Origin: JAZKFR01 sp040386295
Lineage (GTDB): Bacteria > Pseudomonadota > Gammaproteobacteria > Burkholderiales > Rhodocyclaceae
Length of the DNA: 5,429 nucleotides
Assembly: GCA_040386295.1 (NCBI GenBank)
Contig: JAZKFR010000116.1
Coordinates: 1 to 5,429 of the forward strand
Direction: 5' to 3'
Positions 1 through 4,973 of the stretch are shown in pieces. Position 1 is the first letter of the stretch, and the number at the start of each line of letters is the position of its first letter. Under the pieces are notes generated by a model, which saw only the letters and a list, made by a program, of their open reading frames with translations, made no database searches and was not told the origin of the DNA. The translations under genes and the position numbers were made by a program.

Positions 1-802
1 CGAAGGTGTACATCGGATAAACACACCAGCGATCAGCGCTGCGGTGGTGCGTGGCATGGCGAATACGGTAGATTGCCGGGTCGCGTAGGTTGATATTCGG
101 CGAAGCCATGTCGATCTTGGCACGAACGATATGCGTGCCATCCGCGAATTCCCCCGCCTGCATGCGGCGGAATAAATCAAGATTTTCTGTCACCGTCCGT
201 TGCCGATAAGGACTGTCAGTGCCAGCTTGGGTCAAAGTGCCTCGGTTGGCGCGCATCGCCTCTGCACTTTGGCTATCGACGTACGCGTGGCCAGCGTGCA
301 GTAGATATTCTGCGCAGAGGAGCATCAGCGGGAAGTAATCCGAGGCGTAATAAAGATTGTTTTCGCTTTGATCTGCCCAGGAGAAACCTAGCCATTGGAC
401 AGAGTCAATAATCGAATCGACATATTCCTGCGCTTCTTTCTCTGGATTGGTGTCATCAAAGCGTAGATGGCAGCGTCCTGCGTACTCACGTGCTAGACCG
501 AAATTGAGGCAAATCGATTTTGCGTGACCGAAGTGCAAATAGCCGTTTGGTTCGGGCGGGAAACGGGTGCGAATTTTCGCTTTGTCCAATTCGGCGCGCT
601 CGATTTCAGAGGGTTCTTGCTTGGCTAAAGCAGGATAGCCAGACCATGTTCTATTCTTGTATTTCTCGTTTCTTAAGTCTGCTTCAACGAGATGACGAAT
701 GAAATTAGATGCTTGGGTCGGTGCCTCAGTCGTCCGTTCATTGCTCTGTTTTGATTGATTTTTGGCCTGATTGTTCGGGGGTGTTGTTTGCGGTTGACTC
801 AT
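1..802 (-). CDS. glnS: Glutaminyl-tRNA synthetase, N-terminal part (cut by left edge)
   Basis: Class I aminoacyl-tRNA synthetase that charges tRNA-Gln with glutamine in the cytoplasm. Translating the minus strand from the ATG at 802-800 gives an open frame of 267 residues that runs off the window; the family is usually about 550-580 aa, so roughly half is present. Visible landmarks are RFPPEPNGYLHFGHAKS at about 80-96, which contains the HIGH-type ATP motif as HFGH (90-93), RFDDTNPEKE at 114-123, whose first Asp corresponds to the glutamine-binding Asp66 of E. coli GlnRS, VRAKIDMASPNINLRDPAIY at about 227-245, and WCVYPMYTF at the edge, containing the Tyr equivalent to Tyr211. About 45 residues of insert and extension precede the core, as I recall from Burkholderiales homologues. 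The start is supported by CGAGGA five bases upstream of ATG. It is divergent from crcB. Confidence 0.97.
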   Translation of the reverse strand, partial: MSQPQTTPPNNQAKNQSKQSNERTTEAPTQASNFIRHLVEADLRNEKYKNRTWSGYPALAKQEPSEIERAELDKAKIRTRFPPEPNGYLHFGHAKSICLNFGLAREYAGRCHLRFDDTNPEKEAQEYVDSIIDSVQWLGFSWADQSENNLYYASDYFPLMLLCAEYLLHAGHAYVDSQSAEAMRANRGTLTQAGTDSPYRQRTVTENLDLFRRMQAGEFADGTHIVRAKIDMASPNINLRDPAIYRIRHATHHRSADRWCVYPMYTF

Positions 803-820
803 AAAATTCCTCGGGCTGAA

Positions 821-860
821 AGGCAAAAACACGGCGCATAGAGCAAGCAAACGCGTGTTT
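821..860 (-). promoter_or_regulatory. Hairpin with U-run in the glnS leader
   Basis: Read on the glnS strand, the arm AAACACG (860-854) pairs with CGTGTTT (833-827). The stem extends by two inner C-G/G-C pairs across one bulged C and has a 15-base loop. The right arm runs into five consecutive T residues, so it has the form of a weak intrinsic terminator or attenuator. It ends only about 10 bases upstream of the glnS ribosome binding site. It could pause or terminate RNA polymerase or modulate translation. No regulator is recognisable, and the T-run is short, so function is inferred. Confidence 0.3.
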
Positions 861-964
861 AGAACAGGCTAAATCGGCAACTGCGAATCTGCTCGCATCA
901 TTTTCAGGGCACGCTACACGCTCGCTGGACGTGATCGGTTTGGTAGGAGCGCTATCCTGTGCGC

Positions 965-998
965 ATTTTACCCGGCGATCGGGCAAACACCGTAAAAT
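965..998. promoter_or_regulatory. Candidate back-to-back promoter -10 boxes for glnS and crcB
   Basis: ATTTTAC at 965-971 and GTAAAAT at 992-998 form an inverted pair. Each therefore presents TAAAAT, a good sigma-70 -10 match (5 of 6), one on each strand and facing outwards. The minus-strand box (970-965) would drive glnS with a leader of about 160 bases; the plus-strand box (993-998) would drive crcB with a leader of about 160 bases. The -35 match is poor at standard spacing: TTTAC(C/G) lies 20 bases upstream on either strand. The symmetry could instead mark an operator. Assignment is by sequence resemblance only. Confidence 0.3.
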
Positions 999-1166
999 TC
1001 CGCTTTTAAGTGTCCGTCGCCCCGTGCGTAATTGCCTCTCTCTGCATGGAATTTCGGTGTTCATTACCCTATTGTTTTTTGTGTACAGGCGTCTACTACG
1101 CTCATGCTGAAGGGGCGGGCCGAGGGCATCAACGTAGGATCATCAGAGCTTAAGATTGAGGACAAA

Positions 1167-1559
1167 ATGAATTTTCTGAGTTTGTTTGCGATCGGCAGCG
1201 GCGCTGCTTTGGGCGCTTATTCGCGCTGGCTGCTTTCTTTGCTACTCAATCCCTTAGTCCTGGCCGTACCTTTGGGCACCTTAGCCGCTAATTTGCTAGG
1301 TGGGTACTTGGTTGGCGTCGCTTTAGGTTTGTTTGAGCAATATACGCAATTGCCTGATGCCTTAAAGCTGTTTGTAATTACCGGTTTTTTAGGTGGGCTA
1401 ACGACTTTCTCAAGCTTTTCGGGTGAGGTGATGGTGCATCTGTTGGCTCAGCAATATGTCTGGGCGTTCGCCCTGATTGGCTTACACGTGTGTGGCTCTT
1501 TATTGCTGACTTGCTTGGGCTTGCTCAGCGTTAGTGGTTTAGCGCGTTTTGGCGGCTAG
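1167..1559 (+). CDS. crcB: CrcB/Fluc fluoride ion channel
   Basis: This 130-residue, very hydrophobic inner-membrane protein belongs to the CrcB/Fluc family. Members assemble as dual-topology dimers and export fluoride, protecting enzymes such as enolase and pyrophosphatase. Four membrane segments are visible, at about 3-25, 32-56, 66-90 and 97-122. Family motifs are GSGAALGAYSRW (10-21), the GTLAANLLGGY segment (37-47) with the pore Asn42, and GFLGGLTTFSSFSGE (73-87), whose Phe81 and Phe84 match the paired pore phenylalanines of Fluc channels. The length is normal for the family. The frame is open upstream to 1032, but the ATG at 1167 is chosen because TTGAGGAC lies five bases before it and the family begins here; the 45 extra residues upstream are hydrophilic and unlike CrcB. 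The AlkA-type gene follows after 3 bp, so co-transcription is likely. Confidence 0.95.
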   Translation: MNFLSLFAIGSGAALGAYSRWLLSLLLNPLVLAVPLGTLAANLLGGYLVGVALGLFEQYTQLPDALKLFVITGFLGGLTTFSSFSGEVMVHLLAQQYVWAFALIGLHVCGSLLLTCLGLLSVSGLARFGG

Positions 1560-1562
1560 CAA

Positions 1563-2216
1563 ATGAAGTTAACCCAGGGAATGGGCACAGTGAAATTAAC
1601 CCAAGCTATTTATTGGCAACAAGCCTCGCAAGCCTTGGCGCAAGTCGATCAGGTGATGGCGAGTTTAGTCGCGCAACATAGCGAGCATTCTTTAGTCTCG
1701 CGCGGCACGCCTTTTGTTACCTTAATGCGCTCCATCGTTGGCCAGCAAATTTCAGTTAAAGCGGCTGATAGTGTTTGGGCCAAGCTCATGCTTGCTCTGC
1801 CTGAGATGACGCCTGCACAAGTTATTGTCAGTGCAATAGAACCCTTACGTGCTTGCGGCCTTTCAGCGCGCAAAATTAGCTATCTCCAGGATCTGGCGCG
1901 GCATTTTCAGGAGGGCGTGCTGAGTGGGCAAACTTGGCATGGGATGGGCGATGCAGAAATTGTCAGCGCACTCACTGCGGTCAAGGGCATAGGCGTGTGG
2001 ACCGCCGAAATGTTTTTAATTTTCAGTGAATTACGCCCGGATGTTTTTCCTCTTGACGATATTGGTTTGCAAAAAGCGGTTGCTCTGCACTACCTGCAAG
2101 GCGAGCGGCCAAGCCGTCAGCGTTTGCTTGAGCTCGGCGAACGCTGGCGTCCGTGGCGTTCTGTCGCCACTTGGTATCTCTGGCGCAGCCTTGATCCTGT
2201 GGCGGTAGCTTATTAA
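1563..2216 (+). CDS. alkA: DNA-3-methyladenine glycosylase II family protein (HhH-GPD, AlkA-type)
   Basis: Monofunctional base-excision repair glycosylase that removes alkylated purines such as 3-methyladenine from DNA. The 217 residues cover the HhH-GPD core without the N-terminal domain of E. coli AlkA (282 aa), as in the short form of the family. Landmarks are SIVGQQISVKAA at 57-68, GLSARKISYLQDLA at 99-112, the helix-hairpin-helix LTAVKGIGVWTAEMFLIF at 137-154, and FPLDDIGL at 162-169, where Asp166 aligns with the catalytic Asp238 of AlkA. WRPWRSVATWYLWRSL (195-210) is the characteristic C-terminal helix. The start is uncertain: ATG at 1563 has only a weak binding site and lies 3 bp after the crcB stop, ATG at 1581 is also in frame, and GTG at 1590 has AGGGA nine bases upstream. 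The first and third starts lie in a near-duplicate stretch, each encoding (M/V)KLTQ. The substrate range within the family cannot be read from sequence. Confidence 0.93.
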   Translation: MKLTQGMGTVKLTQAIYWQQASQALAQVDQVMASLVAQHSEHSLVSRGTPFVTLMRSIVGQQISVKAADSVWAKLMLALPEMTPAQVIVSAIEPLRACGLSARKISYLQDLARHFQEGVLSGQTWHGMGDAEIVSALTAVKGIGVWTAEMFLIFSELRPDVFPLDDIGLQKAVALHYLQGERPSRQRLLELGERWRPWRSVATWYLWRSLDPVAVAY

Positions 2217-2232
2217 TTTCAGTGCTGGCTCA

Positions 2233-2270
2233 AAGCGCCAACAGGTCTGAGTGCAGCTTTATTGGCGTTT
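2233..2270 (+). terminator. Possible weak terminator after the alkA-type gene
   Basis: AAGCGCCAA (2233-2241) pairs with TTGGCGTTT (2262-2270) in nine base pairs including one G-U, with a 20-base loop. It begins 17 bases after the stop codon. The T-run is only three bases, inside the stem end, so termination would be inefficient unless aided. Placement suits the end of the crcB-alkA transcript. Confidence 0.3.
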
Positions 2271-2285
2271 GATTGTGCAGAAACT

Positions 2286-2310
2286 TGCCAGTGAATTTTG
2301 TCTCTGGCAG
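2286..2310. repeat. Inverted repeat TGCCAG...CTGGCA
   Basis: A perfect six-base inverted repeat (2286-2291 and 2304-2309) with a 12-base spacer lies between the alkA-type gene and the orphan gene. No T-run follows. It may be a second hairpin of the alkA 3' region, a regulator site, or chance. Confidence 0.25.
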
Positions 2311-2335
2311 TGTGTGCCGTCTGGGCTCTTCGCTT

Positions 2336-2365
2336 TTGCCGTAAAGTCTAGTTAGTCAATAGGAT
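2336..2365 (+). promoter_or_regulatory. Candidate sigma-70 promoter for the orphan gene
   Basis: TTGCCG (2336-2341, four of six matches to TTGACA) is followed after 18 bases by TAGGAT (2360-2365, four of six matches to TATAAT). Transcription would begin near 2372, leaving a leader of about 65 bases before the ATG at 2438. Both boxes are imperfect. The main support is position: the orphan gene lies 221 bp after the preceding gene and needs its own start or readthrough. Confidence 0.3.
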
Positions 2366-2437
2366 GGCTTGATCCAGTACTGCTGCAGGATTTTGATTTT
2401 TTGCTATCAAATCGGAGTTTGTGTAAAGGGGTTGTGC

Positions 2438-3082
2438 ATGCTTGAACAAAAACTGATTGTCAATAGACTCATCAATTTATCCTTAATAAACAAGCCTGTA
2501 CTGCCATACACTCATGGGTCGTTTGTGACCGTGGCTACGCAAAATTACCATTTGTGTGAATCAACCGGGTTCCACACCAAATCAAGCTTGATCCAAGCAG
2601 GGACTCATCCTAAATCACATAGAAATTTCAGATGGCTGCCTTGGCTACCGGGCGCAATCAGCGAAACTACTTTGCAAGAAATGGATGTTCTTACCGGCCC
2701 AATGAGCGGGTGTTGGCTGGTTAAATACCGGAACCCAAACGGTGTTTTGTGCGTTGGGCACCTTGGAACCGACATTGCCAACCCGCTATCTACCCAAGCC
2801 GTCAATAACACTTGGAATAATTTTGCGCGCTCGAACCCAAGTGCTGTTGTCGGTGGTTTTAATCCTTTGCGTCACTGGGAGGGTGAGTTTCCTGTGCGGC
2901 GTAGCAACGAGCCTGCTACCCACCCAAAAATTTTCGGCTTGTTTACAACGAGCAATACGTACTATGTTGTGGTCGCCTACCCGCAAGTAAACCCGATAAC
3001 GATGTTGCGAATAGCGGGTGTGCAACAGGTTAAATCGTCCCTTATGTCTAGGCTTCAGCATATTGATTTGCCTGGAGTTTAA
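2438..3082 (+). CDS. Orphan protein with BLF1/CNF1-like Cys-His motif (candidate deamidase)
   Basis: This is a 214-residue protein that I cannot assign to a named family from overall sequence. The frame is open from 2369, but the ATG at 2438 is preferred because AAAGGGG lies six bases upstream; the extra 23 codons upstream are cysteine-rich and have no binding site. The most distinctive stretch is LTGPMSGCWLVKY (85-97) followed by VLCVGHLGTD (103-112). It reads as two beta strands joined by RNPNG, with Cys92 after Ser-Gly and His108 before Leu-Gly-Thr. Toxin deamidases of the CNF1/BLF1 class use an (L)SGC cysteine and a histidine on a neighbouring strand. BLF1 of Burkholderia pseudomallei (about 211 aa) also uses a Thr six residues before its Cys, as Thr86 does here. 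There is no signal peptide or membrane segment. The rest has many aromatic/beta-rich stretches, such as YYVVVAY. G+C is about 49%, slightly below the neighbours. No partner, immunity or secretion gene is visible. Deamidase function is a hypothesis. Confidence 0.8.
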   Translation: MLEQKLIVNRLINLSLINKPVLPYTHGSFVTVATQNYHLCESTGFHTKSSLIQAGTHPKSHRNFRWLPWLPGAISETTLQEMDVLTGPMSGCWLVKYRNPNGVLCVGHLGTDIANPLSTQAVNNTWNNFARSNPSAVVGGFNPLRHWEGEFPVRRSNEPATHPKIFGLFTTSNTYYVVVAYPQVNPITMLRIAGVQQVKSSLMSRLQHIDLPGV

Positions 3083-3110
3083 TTTCGATTCGCGTCAAAA
3101 CGGACGCTCT

Positions 3111-3137
3111 AAAAAGCGAAGTTTCCCCGCCTTTTTT
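3111..3137 (+). terminator. Possible terminator after the orphan gene
   Basis: AAAAAGCG (3111-3118) can pair with CGCCTTTTT (3128-3136) with one bulged C and a nine-base loop, ending in six T residues (3132-3137). The A-U rich stem is weak in G-C pairs, but the T-run and the position, about 30 bases after the stop of the orphan gene, fit an intrinsic terminator. Confidence 0.35.
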
Positions 3138-3167
3138 GCTGCGCAAGAGCCTTTCGGTTGGCGATAC

Positions 3168-3180
3168 CACGCAATGCGTG
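3168..3180. repeat. Short palindrome CACGCAATGCGTG
   Basis: A perfect inverted repeat of six bases per arm around a single A. It lies in the 263-bp gap between the orphan gene and the TPR gene, upstream of the candidate TPR promoter. Such a compact palindrome could be an operator for a dimeric regulator. No known consensus is recognised, and chance is possible. Confidence 0.3.
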
Positions 3181-3202
3181 CCTACTTGGGACAGTGAGTT
3201 GG

Positions 3203-3225
3203 CTGCCAGATGAGCCGTATGGCAG
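3203..3225. repeat. Inverted repeat CTGCCA...TGGCAG
   Basis: A perfect six-base inverted repeat with an 11-base spacer, 10 bases before the candidate -35 of the TPR gene. Its arm sequence matches that of the inverted repeat at 2286-2310 on the other side of the orphan gene. No T-run follows, so it is not a terminator. Confidence 0.25.
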
Positions 3226-3234
3226 GGATAAGAG

Positions 3235-3264
3235 TTGATTCTGAGAAGTGTCCTGAGGAATAAA
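3235..3264 (+). promoter_or_regulatory. Candidate promoter for the TPR gene
   Basis: TTGATT (3235-3240, four of six) and AATAAA (3259-3264, four of six) are separated by 18 bases. They would give a leader of about 75 bases ahead of the ATG at 3346. The match is weak and based only on hexamers and position. Confidence 0.25.
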
Positions 3265-3345
3265 GCCGCGAACGCTATGATTGCACCGAGCCGTCTCGTC
3301 GGGTTAGCATGGGGGCGCAGTATTTACCTTTTTAGGAGACCCTTG

Positions 3346-3795
3346 ATGTTTATACGTACCCTGTTGGCTAGTTTGTTTTTCCTGGGCTTCTCTGCTGCGG
3401 CGTGCGCCGAGGGGATTGTTCCTACGGTCAGTCGTGATCCGCAATTTGACGCGGCGGTCGCGGCTATTCAGGTAGAGCATTATGACGAAGCGATCAAATT
3501 ACTCGACGCCTACGTTTTACGTGTGCCTAATGATGCTGATGCTTGGAACTGGTTGGGTTTCTCTAGCCGCAAATCAGGTAAGTTGGCGCAGGCTTTTACC
3601 TATTACGAAAAAGCCCTAGCGATCAACCCCAAGCATAGAGGCGTACATGAATACATGGGCGAGGCTTATTTGACCGCTAATAATTTGGCGAAAGCCGAAG
3701 AGCATTTAAAGTTTCTGAGCGAGGATTGTATTTTGCCTTGCCAGCAATACACTAAGCTCAAAAATGCCATCGCTGAGTACAAAGCCAAGCGTTGA
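3346..3795 (+). CDS. Exported tetratricopeptide repeat (TPR) protein
   Basis: A 149-residue protein with an N-terminal export signal (basic Arg4, hydrophobic core about 5-17, small residues ending AACA near 18-21), so it probably acts in the periplasm. It then has three TPR-like units: about 33-61 (partial, FDAAVAAIQVEHYDEAIKLL), 64-97 (the best, with WNWLG...SGK...A...YYEKAL...NP) and 98-127. TPR units bind other proteins, but no partner is evident. A cysteine pair, Cys128 and Cys132, precedes a C-terminal helix; I recall similar C-x(3)-C tails in small betaproteobacterial TPR proteins, and they may form a disulfide. Cys20 is not in a good lipobox, since Ala occupies -3. The start at 3346 is supported by TTAGGAGA seven to eight bases upstream. 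The frame is open upstream to a TTG at 3235, but those 37 residues would mask the signal peptide. It ends 1 bp from the stop of the convergent heptosyltransferase gene. Confidence 0.9.
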   Translation: MFIRTLLASLFFLGFSAAACAEGIVPTVSRDPQFDAAVAAIQVEHYDEAIKLLDAYVLRVPNDADAWNWLGFSSRKSGKLAQAFTYYEKALAINPKHRGVHEYMGEAYLTANNLAKAEEHLKFLSEDCILPCQQYTKLKNAIAEYKAKR

Positions 3796-3796
3796 A

Positions 3797-4951
3797 CTAG
3801 CCATGTGCTGAGGTGAGTAGCATTTTTAGCGCTTGATAAACCCGTTCAACCGGCAAGGCAGTCAGACAATCGCTGACCTTGCCGCCACCGCAACCATCAA
3901 TCCCGCAAGGCCGACAGGAATGCACCTCGCTGCTGACAATGCGGTGAGCGACGCCCCAAGGCCCCCACTCTTGATCACCCGATGGGCCAAATAGGGCGAC
4001 CGTAGGTGTGCCCATCGCGGCTGCAATGTGCATGGGGGCTGAGTCAACGCCGAGAAAAACATGCGCACGTGCGGTAAGCGCCGCGAGTTCTTTGAGCGAA
4101 AGTTGTCCAGCAAAGCTAATTGCTGGTTGGCTTAATTGCGCCTGAATACGCTCGATCATTAACATTTCAGCAGCATCTGGCGCGGCGCTTAGGACGACGA
4201 CATAAGCTTCTGCATGGAGTCGATTGATCAATGCGGCCATCTGTTCGCTCGGCCAACATTTGAAATGCCAACGTGACGCCGGGTGAATGTGGATAAAGCC
4301 TTTCGTTGTTAAACCTTGCTCGCGTAATCGCATGATCATGCTGGCTTCGGCGGCTGATCCGGGCTGTAGCGTGAGTTGCCGTTCTTCGGGCGCTGGATAA
4401 ATACCGATGCGGCGCAGTGCATCGAGATTACGTTCGACCGTGTGTCGTCTTGCGTTTAAAGGTTTGCTGTACAGATGGCTAAAACTGTTGCGCCAAAACC
4501 CTCCGCGCTTAGACAGGTCAGGCGCTACCGACCAGTTGGCGCGACAAAGTCGAGTCAGCCAGGCGCCGCGTGGATGCTCGGTCAAGTGCACGATGAGTTG
4601 GTAATTGCGCGCACGCAAACTACGCAAAAGCTGCCATTCCGCGTTCGCCTGCGACAGAATGCCGCTTTTTTTCCAATTTCGGTCGATCGTGTGCAGTTGC
4701 TCAATGGCTGGGTGCAAGCTCAACATCTCGGCTGTGTCAGCATAAACCAGAGCGTCAATTTCAAGCCTGGGCGCGTGTTTCTTGAGTGCTGAAAAAACCG
4801 GCGTACTCAGCAGAACATCGCCGTGATGGCGTAGTTTGATGACCAACGCACGTTTTATTTGAGCGAACGGAACTGGGTCTTTGAGCATGACAAATTTCTT
4901 GGCGAATAAGGCAGGGAGTGTGGTGGGCTGAGCAAGAATTGCACGGTTCAC
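3797..4951 (-). CDS. waaQ: Lipopolysaccharide heptosyltransferase III family protein (GT9, RfaQ/WaaQ-type)
   Basis: Glycosyltransferase family 9 enzyme, expected to add a heptose from an ADP-heptose donor to the LPS inner core on the cytoplasmic face of the inner membrane. Landmarks from the 384-residue reading are IKRALVIKLRHHGDVLLSTP at 32-51, with Asp45 at the position of the catalytic Asp of WaaC, HPASRWHFKCW at 223-233, and FLGVDSAPMHIAAAMGTP at 299-316, the donor-binding signature. The layout and LRHHGDVLL/HFKCW pattern resemble WaaQ more than WaaC or WaaF. Near the C-terminus four cysteines (346, 349, 354, 362) lie in a Gly-rich stretch. The start is unsettled: GTG at 4951 gives a 30-residue extension before the usual family start and lacks a good binding site; ATG at 4888 (residue 22) has only a weak AAGAAA upstream. 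It lies 22 bp downstream of nlpD on the same strand, so joint transcription is likely. Exact acceptor specificity is inferred. Confidence 0.85.
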   Translation of the reverse strand: MNRAILAQPTTLPALFAKKFVMLKDPVPFAQIKRALVIKLRHHGDVLLSTPVFSALKKHAPRLEIDALVYADTAEMLSLHPAIEQLHTIDRNWKKSGILSQANAEWQLLRSLRARNYQLIVHLTEHPRGAWLTRLCRANWSVAPDLSKRGGFWRNSFSHLYSKPLNARRHTVERNLDALRRIGIYPAPEERQLTLQPGSAAEASMIMRLREQGLTTKGFIHIHPASRWHFKCWPSEQMAALINRLHAEAYVVVLSAAPDAAEMLMIERIQAQLSQPAISFAGQLSLKELAALTARAHVFLGVDSAPMHIAAAMGTPTVALFGPSGDQEWGPWGVAHRIVSSEVHSCRPCGIDGCGGGKVSDCLTALPVERVYQALKMLLTSAHG

Positions 4952-4973
4952 TGTCCACGTGCACAGCCTGGCC

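Larger units (their letters stand above)
803..1166. other. Divergent intergenic control region between glnS and crcB
   Basis: These 364 bp separate two genes that point away from each other and must contain both promoters. I see no RNA gene and no convincing coding region. A 108-codon minus-strand frame crosses it, but that frame overlaps glnS out of phase and resembles nothing known. The recognisable content is a symmetrical pair of TAAAAT boxes near 965-998, the leader hairpin of glnS at 821-860, and the crcB ribosome binding site (TTGAGGAC) just before 1167. I looked for a fluoride riboswitch ahead of crcB and found none that fits. Confidence 0.6.

Noticed and set aside
738..1064. A 108-codon open frame on the minus strand overlapping the start of glnS.
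   Set aside because: It overlaps the well-supported glnS coding region out of phase, has no ribosome binding site that I can see, and its Arg/Ser/Cys-rich product resembles nothing known.
1104..1166. Fluoride (crcB-type) riboswitch ahead of crcB; the minus strand here even reads CTGATGATCCTACG, like the 3' part of that motif.
   Set aside because: The resemblance is on the strand opposite to crcB, and the matching 5' part (GGNGATGG type) is not found upstream on either strand. The plus-strand leader shows no match.
2369..2437. Upstream 23-codon extension of the orphan gene, with Cys pairs and hydrophobic residues that might suggest a signal peptide.
   Set aside because: It overlaps the likely promoter and leader, has no ribosome binding site, and the ATG at 2438 has a strong AAAGGGG before it.
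4475..4792. A 105-codon plus-strand frame opposite the heptosyltransferase gene.
   Set aside because: It is the antisense shadow of a strongly conserved GT9 coding region and shows no family motif.
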